This document shows positions 25,759-34,400 of a stretch of DNA of 64,000 nucleotides, in pieces. How positions within the stretch are numbered: position 1 is the stretch's first letter; every line of letters starts with the position of its first letter. Below the pieces are notes generated by a model, which was given only the letters and a program-made list of their open reading frames with translations, was not told where the DNA came from and did not search any database. The position numbers and the translations under genes were made by a program. Source of the stretch: Metarhizobium sp017305935 (GTDB lineage Bacteria > Pseudomonadota > Alphaproteobacteria > Rhizobiales > Rhizobiaceae); NCBI RefSeq assembly GCF_029601685.1, contig NZ_JARRIR010000011.1, positions 124,001 to 188,000 on the forward strand, written 5' to 3'.

Positions 25759-26598
25759 ATGACCGACCCCTATAGCTCGCATCGTGTGGCGATTGCAGTG
25801 GCGCCGAACGGCGGGCGCCGCACCAAGGCCGATCATCCGGCCATCCCGCTGACGCCGGCGGAACTGGCACGCACGGCGGCCGAATGCCTGGATGCCGGCG
25901 CCTCGATGATCCACGTCCATATCCGCCGCCCCGATGGCCGCCACCTGCTCGACGCCGAGGCTTACCGGCAGGCGATCGACGCCATCCGCAAGCAGGTCGG
26001 CGACCGGCTGGTCATCCAGATCACGACGGAGGCGCTCGGCATCTACGCCCCGGCCGAACAGATCGCGGTGCTGAAGGCCGTGAGGCCGGAAGCCGCGTCG
26101 CTGGCGCTGCGCGAACTCGCTCCGGACGAGGCCGCCGAGCCGGATTTTGCCGAGGCACTCGCCTGGATGAAGCGGGAAAACGTCTCGCCGCAGATTATTC
26201 TCTACGACCCGGCGGAAGCCGTTCGCCTCGCCGATATGATCCAGCGGGGCATGGTGCCCTGGCCGGATATTCCCGTGCTCTACGTGCTCGGCCGCTATAC
26301 GGTTCTCCAGACCTCGCAGCCCGCCGACCTGCTGCCCTTCCTCGCGCCGAATGCCCCGCGCTTCTCGCACTGGAGCGTTTGCGCCTTCGGACGCCACGAG
26401 GCCGCCTGCGTCACCGCCGCGGCCCTGCTCGGCGGCCATGTTCGCGTCGGTTTCGAAAACAATCTGCATTTGCCGGATGGCTGTTTTGCACCGTCGAACG
26501 CCGCGTTGGTGGGGGCGGTTGCGAATGCCGCTCAAGGCCTTGGTATGGAAATATGCAATGCGGATGAGCTTCGCGCACGTCCTGTTTCATCTGCCTGA
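25759..26598 (+). CDS. Beta-keto acid cleavage enzyme (BKACE, formerly DUF849; 3-keto-5-aminohexanoate cleavage family)
   Basis: 279 residues. The TIM-barrel family condenses a beta-keto acid with acetyl-CoA, giving acetoacetate and a shorter acyl-CoA. Visible are the N-terminal AIAVAPNGGRRTKADHPAIP block, the metal-site AGASMIHVHIRRPDGRH (HVH), the ITTEALGIY segment where many members have TG, the SVCAFGRHE block, and the C-terminal GGHVRVGFENNLHLPDG signature (RVGFEN). Divergent from the RpiR operon. Together with the class III aminotransferase it would complete degradation of a beta-amino acid. The substrate is unassigned. Confidence 0.92.
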   Translation: MTDPYSSHRVAIAVAPNGGRRTKADHPAIPLTPAELARTAAECLDAGASMIHVHIRRPDGRHLLDAEAYRQAIDAIRKQVGDRLVIQITTEALGIYAPAEQIAVLKAVRPEAASLALRELAPDEAAEPDFAEALAWMKRENVSPQIILYDPAEAVRLADMIQRGMVPWPDIPVLYVLGRYTVLQTSQPADLLPFLAPNAPRFSHWSVCAFGRHEAACVTAAALLGGHVRVGFENNLHLPDGCFAPSNAALVGAVANAAQGLGMEICNADELRARPVSSA

Positions 26599-26842
26599 CA
26601 ATCGAGAGCATTGAAGCAGCAATCGCGCTGTGGCGGCCGCCATGTGGCCGGCCGCCGGACACGTTGCGGAATGCCTTCCAAAAGCACCTCGAAGCGGCGA
26701 AGGGCGAGGTTGCCGTGTGGGATCTGCAGGTCAGCTCTGTGCAGATATGGAAAACATGCCTTTGCGAAGCGCCGGCCTGGGATGAGGAAAGTTTGCCGGC
26801 GATGACCTACCCCATGATGAAAGGCTGGCCGATGCGGACCAT

Positions 26843-27070
26843 ATGAACCTTCGGCTTGCTAAAAGGGAAGCGGACCACGTCGATGTCGCCATTCTCGACG
26901 TCTACCTGCAGGGCGAGAAGGTATGACCCGCCGCCGAAAACCTGGAAGAGCAAGGCGTGCCGTTCCTGTTCGCCACCAGCTACAACCAGTCGATTATCCC
27001 GCCGCGCGTCGGTAGCGTTCTTCGGTATGACGAGCCAATCGGCCCGAAAAATCTTGGTCGCGTTGACGCA
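26843..27070 (+). pseudogene. Response-regulator receiver-domain remnant
   Basis: Reading from 26843, ADHVDVAILDVYLQGEKV is followed by TGA (26924-26926), then the same frame continues AAENLEEQGVPFLFATSY and PPRVGSVLRYDEPIGPKNL. This is the second half of a small receiver domain (phospho-acceptor Asp in ILDVYL; the ATSY switch block; the PI that normally reads KP) of the type paired with HWE-family kinases. The N-terminal half and a normal C-terminus are missing. Bases 26599-26842 upstream hold a short open frame (MRNAFQKHLEAAKGEVAVWD) that I do not recognise. Confidence 0.6.
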
Positions 27071-27218
27071 ACGATCATCGACAAGGCGCATTCCTGGAAA
27101 AGCGCAACTAAGTCGATCTATCGGTTCCATGCTTCAGCGTCCCGACGTCAAGACGATCGATGTCAGTCAAGGACGGGACGCCAGCCGAGCGGTTGCCGGC
27201 TGACGTGTCGGTTTAGAT

Positions 27219-28511
27219 TCAGTCGCGATTGAAGCCCTGGCGTTGCGTCATCGCGCCCTGCGACTGGGTTTGGTTGCGCTGATCGTCAATCTCGACCTCG
27301 GTCTTGCGAACGCTCTCATTGATCGTTTCGGTACGTTCGGTCGCGGATTTCTTAATGCCGATTTCCTCGACGACGCGGGCGTCCTTGGAAACAACCGCTT
27401 CCTCATGATGTTCTTCGGCGGAAATGGTGCGATCCTGGAATACTGCATCGGCATTGTCCACCGGTCGGTCAACCGGCCGGCGCGTGATCGTGACCTCTTC
27501 ATCGCGAAGCGAGACATTCTCGGAAACCGGCGTCTCGATCGTATAGGCGCGTACCTTCACGCTCCCGGAATTGACGTCGCGCTTTCCGACCCGCAGGTTT
27601 TCCTCGACGACCTTGATCGTACCGTCGTCGGAGGGTGCGTCAAAGGCATCTTCGCGGCTGGTGCCGAGTGCGCTCAGGTTGCGATCGTGGGCCGATGCTG
27701 CCGCGCTGGCGTTCGCAGCGGATGTGTCCCAGCCCTCGCTGCGCCATTGGTCGGCGCGTTCGTCGATATCGATGCTGCCTTCGTCGTCCAGAATGGCGTG
27801 GGCGGTCTTGTAGAGATCGTCGCTTATCCCCGAAACAGAAACGAGGAACCCACCACGACGCAGACCTTCTGAATAAACGAGGCGATCGTCATTGGGGAAG
27901 AAGAAGTCTTCAAGCGCGGCCCAGAAGCCCTTGCGGTCGTCGCTGCCCGCAATTGCCCGATCGCCATCGGCTTCATAGCCGGGGACGAAACGGATGGAGT
28001 CGTGGGGTATCCCCGCTTCCTCCAACCGCTTTACGGCGTTTTCGGCATCTGAACGGCTGTCGAAGAACGCAGTAAGCGTGTTCGAAGTGCCGGAAGCGGC
28101 GGAATAGGCATTGGAGGCGTTTTCGATGGTCATGTCGGTTTCCTTTTCATCGTTCGTGCGTACGACCGTGGCGGTCTGCCTTCGAAGAACGGTTGCGTGA
28201 GTTTCGGTTTCTGTGGTGACGTCCCGCCGTATGTGGATTTCCTCGATGAGAAAGAGGCGTTTGACCATGCGTTCTTCAACGATCGGGACGATGGTGACGT
28301 CCCCTTCGGTCCGGATAGCCGGCGGGGTTTGAATTTCGACATCGAAGGCGACGCGCGAGACGTCGACCTTCTGCCTGGCAAGTTGGATATCGACGACGGC
28401 CTCGACGAGGTCTGTGTCGGTCATGACATGCACGTAGCCGTCCACGACCGAATGCTTGTCGATTTTCAGGTGTTCTTCCAGAAGGGGAATTTTCGTTTCG
28501 GGTTGCGGCAT
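27219..28511 (-). CDS. YsnF/AvaK-type DUF2382 stress protein, apparently fused from two genes
   Basis: 430 residues in one frame. Residues 1-125 form a DUF2382-like strand-rich segment (KIPLLEEHLKIDKHSVVDGYV, then VEERMVKRLFLIEEIHIRRDV). Residue 127 is Met at MTIENASNAYS with its own AAAAGGAA site, starting the usual YsnF layout: a YflT-like general-stress domain (TLTAFFDSRSDAENAVKRLEEAG) and a C-terminal DUF2382 (TIKVVEENLRVGKRDVNSG; VSLRDEEVTITRRPVDRP). In relatives these are commonly two neighbouring genes. Here no stop separates them, so a long fusion and a short internally started form are both possible. Function unknown; stress-linked in other bacteria. Confidence 0.8.
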   Translation of the reverse strand: MPQPETKIPLLEEHLKIDKHSVVDGYVHVMTDTDLVEAVVDIQLARQKVDVSRVAFDVEIQTPPAIRTEGDVTIVPIVEERMVKRLFLIEEIHIRRDVTTETETHATVLRRQTATVVRTNDEKETDMTIENASNAYSAASGTSNTLTAFFDSRSDAENAVKRLEEAGIPHDSIRFVPGYEADGDRAIAGSDDRKGFWAALEDFFFPNDDRLVYSEGLRRGGFLVSVSGISDDLYKTAHAILDDEGSIDIDERADQWRSEGWDTSAANASAAASAHDRNLSALGTSREDAFDAPSDDGTIKVVEENLRVGKRDVNSGSVKVRAYTIETPVSENVSLRDEEVTITRRPVDRPVDNADAVFQDRTISAEEHHEEAVVSKDARVVEEIGIKKSATERTETINESVRKTEVEIDDQRNQTQSQGAMTQRQGFNRD

Positions 28512-28706
28512 GGGCTTCTCGCTGGCGTCGTCAGCTCACAACGGAGCGAGAATCGAATTGTTCCGGCCTTAACGATATCGGCCGCTACGGCAGACAAAGC
28601 CTTTGGAACGATCGTTTGCGGCCTGTGAGGTGACGCTGAACATCGAAAATGCCGCATCGTCCCAAGCCGAAGCGCTCCCGCTTCACCTGGAAATGCCTGA
28701 GGAAGG

Positions 28707-30125
28707 CTAGATCGACCCCTGGTCGATCCTGGCGCGCAGCTGAATTGCGACGTTCTCGGCAACGAAAACGGCGTGGTCCGTCACCTGAGGAAGCCCCATC
28801 AGCTCTCCGAATGTGCCACGTGCCAACGGGCCCGCGACGTAAAGCGTTTCACTCGCCTTCCCGGTCCTGTTTATCGCCCGACTTTGCTCGTCGACGAGGA
28901 TACCGAGACCGACCGCATCCGGTTGCAGGTCACCCGAACCGGCGAGCCCAGAGAGGAACGCCTGGCTTGAAAGCACCGAAGCGTGACCGGGACCCGTCGT
29001 CACCACCACGCTGTCGAAGTGTTCCAGATACGTTTCCCGCCGGCGACGCGGACGGAGCCGCACCGCGATACCGTCCGCTGCGGAACAGGTCACCCCCGTG
29101 ATAGCCGCCGGACGAAAAACGAGTGTGCCCGCTGAAAGACGCCGCTCTATGACAGCCTCCACTTGCGGCGCGATACGGAAGCGGTGCACATCCCAGTAGG
29201 GCCGCAGAAAGCGAACGACGCGGCGGCGCTCGGCGACCGGCAGCGCGCGCCAGATGTCGCGTCCCTGGGCGCGGAGCCGGTCGAAAACCGCGTGCCAGCC
29301 AAGGCCCAGAGCTTTGGCCTGCGAAAGGCCGTGCCGGATGCGTCGCAGCAGGCCCCGCGCCGAGCGGGATGGCGGATCGGCAAATTCGCCGAAGGGCTCG
29401 TAAGCGGAGAAGTCGTGGCCGCGCGAGCGGAGGCCACGGCGCGAGACGGCGGTGATCTTCCCACGATGCCCGAGGGCATCGAGTGTCGCGATGACATCTG
29501 CGGCGGTAAGCCCGGTACCGACGACCAGCACGCGATCATCTCTGCTGATGCCGGAGAGAGCACCTGGCACCGTCGCATCGGGAACATAGCCTGGATAACC
29601 GGAAAGCGCTCGATGGAGGGCTTCGGGTGGTTGAGGGCTGGGATGCGTGGTTGCGAGAACCAGGATATCCGCATCGAGCGCCGATCCCCCGTCGAGTTCC
29701 ACATGCCAGCCGCCTGCAGGCGCCCTGGTCACGGCGCGGACGCGGCTGCGACGATGTTCGATCAAGCCACTCGCAACAAAGGGGTCAAGATTTTCAGAAA
29801 CATATCGACCGAAGGCGGACCGTCGCGCGAAGACGTGCCCCTCCGGCGTCACGGCCTCCGGGTCGTCGGCGAGCGTGCCGCTCTCGACGAGCCAGCGCTG
29901 AAAATGCTCGCCATCTTCGGGTAGAAGCGTCATGCGCGCAGCGGGAACGTTGATACGGTGCGCGCGCTCGTCCGAATCGTAGGCCAACCCGCCGCCGAGC
30001 AGCGGTCGAGGTTCCAAGACGACGACCCTTGCATGAGCGGCGGGCATCCGGCGTATGAGATGATAGGCACAAGCGGCGCCGGAAAAACCGCCCCCAATGA
30101 TTGCGACCACTGGTCTGGCCGACAT
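28707..30125 (-). CDS. FAD/NAD(P)-binding protein (NAD_binding_9 / HI0933-like flavoprotein)
   Basis: 472 residues. A Rossmann FAD site lies at the N-terminus (VVAIIGGGFSGAACAYHLI), with VLEPRPLLGGGLAYDSDERAHRINVPA typical of the family. A second dinucleotide-binding motif is at VLVVGTGLTAADVIATL, and ATTHPS and TTGPG turns follow. ATG at 30125 has GAGGTG 6 nt upstream. It is 41 nt downstream of the luciferase-like monooxygenase gene and likely co-transcribed. An oxidoreductase role beside flavin monooxygenases is plausible, perhaps supplying reduced flavin or acting on the product; this is inference. Confidence 0.85.
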   Translation of the reverse strand: MSARPVVAIIGGGFSGAACAYHLIRRMPAAHARVVVLEPRPLLGGGLAYDSDERAHRINVPAARMTLLPEDGEHFQRWLVESGTLADDPEAVTPEGHVFARRSAFGRYVSENLDPFVASGLIEHRRSRVRAVTRAPAGGWHVELDGGSALDADILVLATTHPSPQPPEALHRALSGYPGYVPDATVPGALSGISRDDRVLVVGTGLTAADVIATLDALGHRGKITAVSRRGLRSRGHDFSAYEPFGEFADPPSRSARGLLRRIRHGLSQAKALGLGWHAVFDRLRAQGRDIWRALPVAERRRVVRFLRPYWDVHRFRIAPQVEAVIERRLSAGTLVFRPAAITGVTCSAADGIAVRLRPRRRRETYLEHFDSVVVTTGPGHASVLSSQAFLSGLAGSGDLQPDAVGLGILVDEQSRAINRTGKASETLYVAGPLARGTFGELMGLPQVTDHAVFVAENVAIQLRARIDQGSI

Positions 30126-30166
30126 TCGGTTCACCTCCGCATCCAGGATTGGCATCGCCACGGGCG

Positions 30167-31582
30167 TCACGCACCGACAGATTTCAGCGCGGGAATGGCC
30201 GCGGCCTCACGACGCTTCACCGCCTCGATATCGCGGTAGCCATCGGCGGGATGGGTCTTGGGCAGATAGGGCCCGTCGCCGAAAAGCTTCTCACGCAGGG
30301 TACCGTCCCTGTAGGCGGTCGGATAGGCGCCGCGCCTCTGAAGTTCCGGCACGATATGGGCAACGACATCCTCGAAACTGTCCGGCGTCACCGCATACGC
30401 CAGGTTGAAGCCGTCGACATCGGTATCCTCGACCCATTCCTGCAGGATGTCGGCGATGCGCTCCGCCGAACCGACGAAGACCGGTCCCATACCGCCGATG
30501 CCGCCAAACTGCGCCAGTTCATCGATAGTCCAGGATTTATCCCCGCCGGCGATGTGCTCGACGAAGGAATGAATGGCATTGGTCTCGATCTTCTCGACCA
30601 CGTCGGTTGGCGCATATTGGCCGAAATCGATGCCGCTCCAACCGGACATGAAGGTGAGCGACCCGTCATAGGAGACGTAGCTCTTGTAGTCCTCGAACTT
30701 CTTCTGCGCCTTCTCCTCGGTCTCGTCGGTGATGACCGTCACGAGGGTGTAAATATAGACCTTCTTCGGGTCGCGGCCGGCCGCGGCGATGCGCTGGCGG
30801 ATATCGGCGACATAGGCCTTCAGCACGGATTTTGTGGGCGCGGCGACGAAGATGCATTCGGCATGGGCGGCGGCAAAGGCCTTGCCCGGCCCGGAGGCAC
30901 CGGCCTGGTAGAGCACGGGCGTTCGCTGCGGCGAGGGCTCGGTGAGACCATAACCCGGCACGTCGAAGAACTTGCCCCTGTGGTTGATCTCGTGAACCTT
31001 TTCCGGATGCGTAAAGATGCGCTTGTCGCCGTCGCGCACCACGGCGCCCTCTTCCCAGGAGCCTTCCAGCAGCTTGTAGAGCACCTCGACATATTCGGCG
31101 GCGACTTCGTAGCGATTGTCGTGCCGGCGAAGGCCGCCCTGTCCGACATTCTTCGCGCCGCTCTCCAGATAGGACGTCACGATATTCCAACCAACGCGCC
31201 CCTTGGAATGGTGGTCGGCGGTCGCAAGGCGTCTGGCGAAGGTATAGGGGTGCTCGAAGGAGGTGGAGGCGGTGATGCCGATGCCCAGATGCTTCGTGGC
31301 GAGCGCGATGGGTGCAGCAAGCTGCAGCGGATCGTTGACGGGGATCTGAGCCGCCTGATGGATGGCGTGGTAATTCGAGCCCTTGTAGACATCGTAATAA
31401 CCGATGACGTCGGCAATGAAGATACCGTCGAAGACACCGCGCTCCAGCGTGCGGGCGAGATCCTGCCAGTAGTCCAGATCCTTGTATTTGAACGACTTGT
31501 CGCGCGGGTGCGCCCACAGGCCGGGGGATTGATGGCCCACGCAGTTCATGTCGAAGGCGTTGAAGCGGATTTGCCGTGCCAT
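30167..31582 (-). CDS. Luciferase-like FMN-dependent monooxygenase, NtaA/SnaA/DszA family
   Basis: 471 residues, normal for NtaA/DszA proteins. It begins RQIRFNAFDMNCVGHQSPGLW with DLARTLERGVFDGIFIADV, and it contains VNDPLQLAAPIALATKHLG, TASTSFEHPYTFARRLAT, KGRVGWNIVTSYLESGAKN and VLYQAGASGPGKAFAA, all diagnostic. It uses FMNH2 from a separate reductase and oxygen to cleave C-S or C-N bonds. ATG at 31582 has AGGAGA nearby. Neighbouring DszC/SfnB-like genes favour an organosulfur substrate. Confidence 0.93.
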   Translation of the reverse strand: MARQIRFNAFDMNCVGHQSPGLWAHPRDKSFKYKDLDYWQDLARTLERGVFDGIFIADVIGYYDVYKGSNYHAIHQAAQIPVNDPLQLAAPIALATKHLGIGITASTSFEHPYTFARRLATADHHSKGRVGWNIVTSYLESGAKNVGQGGLRRHDNRYEVAAEYVEVLYKLLEGSWEEGAVVRDGDKRIFTHPEKVHEINHRGKFFDVPGYGLTEPSPQRTPVLYQAGASGPGKAFAAAHAECIFVAAPTKSVLKAYVADIRQRIAAAGRDPKKVYIYTLVTVITDETEEKAQKKFEDYKSYVSYDGSLTFMSGWSGIDFGQYAPTDVVEKIETNAIHSFVEHIAGGDKSWTIDELAQFGGIGGMGPVFVGSAERIADILQEWVEDTDVDGFNLAYAVTPDSFEDVVAHIVPELQRRGAYPTAYRDGTLREKLFGDGPYLPKTHPADGYRDIEAVKRREAAAIPALKSVGA

Positions 31583-31650
31583 GGGTGTCTCCTGAATACG
31601 AGGATGCCTGACGCATCGATCGGAGACGAAGATAATGCTTATCCGCTCCA

Positions 31651-31680
31651 AATACAGAAATTCTATCTTTTTTATAGATT
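31651..31680. promoter_or_regulatory. Conserved promoter element, copy 1
   Basis: The 25 nt at 31651-31675 (AATACAGAAATTCTATC onward through a T-run) are identical to 44665-44689. Inside, TCTAT-N7-ATAGA forms an inverted repeat (31662-31678). It lies 69 nt upstream of the minus-strand monooxygenase start and also within the divergent promoter of the plus-strand DszC-like gene. Likely operator or promoter for the sulfur-island genes (inference). Confidence 0.65.
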
Positions 31681-31796
31681 AATAGTGGAAATGGCTTTCT
31701 AGCTACGATGCCCCGACTTTGGGAACATATGTGCAAGCGGCGGAAATCCGTGCACTGCACATCGCCCCACCCTGACCGCCGCGCAGGAGACCGATC

Positions 31797-33008
31797 ATGA
31801 GCACCCTACACCTTGTCAAGGAGCCCGAGCGCCAGGACGACCGGGCGCGCCTTTTTGCAAAAGCCGAGGAAATTGCCGCAGACCTTGCCCGTCGCGGCGC
31901 TCAGCTCGATAGAGAAGGCAAGCCGCCGTTGGCGGAAATCGACCGATTGAAACAGGAAGGCCTGCTCAGCGCGCTGCATCCCGTCGAGATCGGCGGCGGC
32001 GGGCTCGACTGGGTGGACGGTCTGCGCCTGGTGCGCATCCTCGCCCGCGGCGAAAGCTCGATTGGCCAGTTGCTCGGCTATCATTTCGTCAACAGCCAGT
32101 ACGTCTACTGGGCGGCCGCCGACCCGGACAAGGCCTTCGACCTCGGTGTCGAGACGGTCGCCAAGTCGCTCTATTGGGGCGCCGCCGTCAACCCGCGCGA
32201 CCCCGGCCTGACATTGACCAGAAGCGGCGACCGCTATCGTCTCAACGGCAAGAAGACCTTCTCGACCGGTGCGCATGTCTCCGACCGCATCAATGCCAAT
32301 GCGGCCTTCGGCGAGCAGATCGCCAATCTCGTGCTGCCGACGGACCGGGCCGGTTACATCGCCAACGACGATTGGGACAATATCGGCCAGCGCCTCTCCG
32401 ACAGCGGCAGCGTCGAGTTCAGGGATTTCCCGGTCTACGAAAGCGATTTCCTGCTGCCGCTCGCGGGGAAGGACGCCGCGCCTGCGGTGCGGTCGACGTT
32501 CAACACGCCGCTGATCCAGCTCGTCTTCGTTAACTTCTATCTCGGGACGGCCGAGGGCGCGCTGGCGGCGGCAGAGGATTATGTGCGAAACACGACGCGT
32601 CCCTGGGTCACGTCCGGGCTCGAAAAAGCCAGCGAGGATCCGTATATCCTGGAGCGCATCGGCGAGTTCCACGCGGCGCTGAAGGCCTCCGCCGCCCTTG
32701 CCGACGCGGCGGCGGTTGCCGTCCAGTCGGCGCTTGCGGGCGGAGGAAGCGTCACCGCGCGCCAACGCGGCGCGGCGGCGATCGAGGCCTATGCGGCAAA
32801 GGTCAACGCCACCCATGTCGCGCTGGAGGTCACGTCTCGCGTGTTCGAGCTGACCGGCGCCCGCTCGACCGCCTCGCACCACGGCTTCGACCGCTACTGG
32901 CGCAACGTGCGCACCCACACGCTGCACGACCCCGTCTTCTACAAAGCCCGTGAAGTCGGCGATTTCGCGCTCAACGGCCGTGTGCCGGAGCCGAGCCTCT
33001 ATAGCTGA
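31797..33008 (+). CDS. DszC/SfnB-like flavin monooxygenase (acyl-CoA dehydrogenase fold), first paralogue
   Basis: 403 residues. The fold is acyl-CoA dehydrogenase with N-terminal helical (about 20-130), beta (about 130-240) and C-terminal helical domains. GESSIGQLLGYHF, LNGKKTFSTGAHVSD and FDRYWRNVRTHTLHDPVFYK are typical of DszC/SfnB, which bind reduced FMN to oxidise sulfur compounds rather than acyl-CoA. AGGAGA lies upstream of the ATG. Divergent from the luciferase-like gene, with the shared element in between. Confidence 0.9.
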   Translation: MSTLHLVKEPERQDDRARLFAKAEEIAADLARRGAQLDREGKPPLAEIDRLKQEGLLSALHPVEIGGGGLDWVDGLRLVRILARGESSIGQLLGYHFVNSQYVYWAAADPDKAFDLGVETVAKSLYWGAAVNPRDPGLTLTRSGDRYRLNGKKTFSTGAHVSDRINANAAFGEQIANLVLPTDRAGYIANDDWDNIGQRLSDSGSVEFRDFPVYESDFLLPLAGKDAAPAVRSTFNTPLIQLVFVNFYLGTAEGALAAAEDYVRNTTRPWVTSGLEKASEDPYILERIGEFHAALKASAALADAAAVAVQSALAGGGSVTARQRGAAAIEAYAAKVNATHVALEVTSRVFELTGARSTASHHGFDRYWRNVRTHTLHDPVFYKAREVGDFALNGRVPEPSLYS

Positions 33009-33159
33009 GGGGAGAAGCAGGCGGAAGAACCGGAGGCGGCCAATGGCCGCCTAATGCCGTTGGCGACCGGCATTCCCGCCCGCAAGCATACTTCCAAGAA
33101 AAAGGCCGCAACTCCGAGAGTTGTGGCCAGGCGACGACCCTCATGACGACGCGCGGATT

Positions 33160-34374
33160 TCAGAGCGCGCCACTCTTCGGCGGCGTGACACCATTGAGGT
33201 GATAGTTGCCGACGACGTGGTACTTCCAACGGACCGGATCGTGCAGCGTATGCGTGCGGGCATTGCGCCAGTGACGCTCGAGGTTGAGACCGCGCCTGGT
33301 GGCGGACGAGCCGGCCAATTCGAACAGCACGTTCGTCGCGTCGATGGCGAGTTCCGTCGTCAGCACTTTGGCGGCGGCCACCGCCAGCGTCGCGGCGACG
33401 GCATTTTCCGCGGTGAGGTTCACCTGCGCCTGATCGACCTTGCGCCCTGCCCGCTCCAGCGTCGCCTCGGCGGCATCGAGGCGGATGGCGAGTTCGCCGA
33501 TGCGGGCGATGGTCAGGGGATCGTCCGCGGCGCGCTCGACACCGCTGCCGGTCCAGGGCCGCGCCCTGTCGCGGACGTAGTCGATCGTCTCCTTCAACGC
33601 CGCGCGCGCGATGCCGAGATCGATGCCGGCATGGATGATCTGGCCGACGGAGCCGATCGTGCCAGGGCGCTCGAACCCTTTCTGGTGCGGCACGACGGCA
33701 TCGGCCGGCACGTAGACGTCATTCAGGATCGTCGTGCCGCTGCCCGTCGTGCGCTGGCCGAAGCCGTCCCAGTCGTCGACGATCTCGATACCCTCGGTCT
33801 CGCGCGGGGCAAACGACATGGTGAGGCGATCCTCTTCGTCGAGCGCGAAGATCGCCACCCAATGGGCGAAGAGCACGCCGGTCGAATAGAATTTCCGTCC
33901 GTTGATGCGGAAGCCCGCGCCATCGCGTGTGATGCGCGTGTTGTAGTCGCCCACCGTCTTCGTGCCGACCTCGGAAAGGGCGTTGCCGAAGCGCTCGCCG
34001 GCAAGCGCCCGGCCGAAATAGAAGCGCTTCTGCGTCTCGCTGCCGTCGTGGCGGAGCGCTTCCAGAATGTAGAAATGGTTCTGCGAGATCTGCCCGATCG
34101 AGCTGTCGGCCTCCGAGAGGATCGCCGTCACCTCGGCGAGCACGACATTGGAGACATCGATGCCGCCATATTCGGAGGGAACGGTGATGGCCAGCAGGCC
34201 GGAGGCGGAGAGCTTGTCCAGTTCCTCATGCGGCAGCGCCCGCTCGTGATCGCGCCGGCTCGCGCCGCCGGCGAACTCGGCGGCAAGCGTGCGGGCGATG
34301 GTGAGCGCCTCTTCTTCGCTGTCGATACGGTGGGCGGTCTGCGAGGGGTCGGCAAGCCGGGTGACGCTGCTCAT
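33160..34374 (-). CDS. DszC/SfnB-like flavin monooxygenase, second paralogue, in the ribose-type ABC operon
   Basis: 404 residues. ADSSIGQISQNHFYILEAL, INGRKFYSTGVLFAHWV, DWDGFGQRTTGSGTTILNDV and LERHWRNARTHTLHDPVRWKYH mark the DszC/SfnB group. ATG at 34374 is preceded by AAAGGA. It is the last gene of a five-gene minus-strand operon after two permeases, an ATPase and a binding protein, so it probably oxidises the compound that this importer brings in. It is closer in motif wording to the paralogue at 39487-40752 than to the one at 31797. Confidence 0.92.
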   Translation of the reverse strand: MSSVTRLADPSQTAHRIDSEEEALTIARTLAAEFAGGASRRDHERALPHEELDKLSASGLLAITVPSEYGGIDVSNVVLAEVTAILSEADSSIGQISQNHFYILEALRHDGSETQKRFYFGRALAGERFGNALSEVGTKTVGDYNTRITRDGAGFRINGRKFYSTGVLFAHWVAIFALDEEDRLTMSFAPRETEGIEIVDDWDGFGQRTTGSGTTILNDVYVPADAVVPHQKGFERPGTIGSVGQIIHAGIDLGIARAALKETIDYVRDRARPWTGSGVERAADDPLTIARIGELAIRLDAAEATLERAGRKVDQAQVNLTAENAVAATLAVAAAKVLTTELAIDATNVLFELAGSSATRRGLNLERHWRNARTHTLHDPVRWKYHVVGNYHLNGVTPPKSGAL

Positions 34375-34400
34375 GAAGAATCCTTTCGATGAATCCGGGT

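Noticed and set aside
28130..28511. Separate upstream DUF2382 gene ending before the YsnF start
   Set aside because: There is no stop codon between the two parts, so the annotation is one continuous frame with a possible internal start.
30101..31702. 533-codon plus-strand frame
   Set aside because: Antisense to the luciferase-like monooxygenase, without recognisable motifs.
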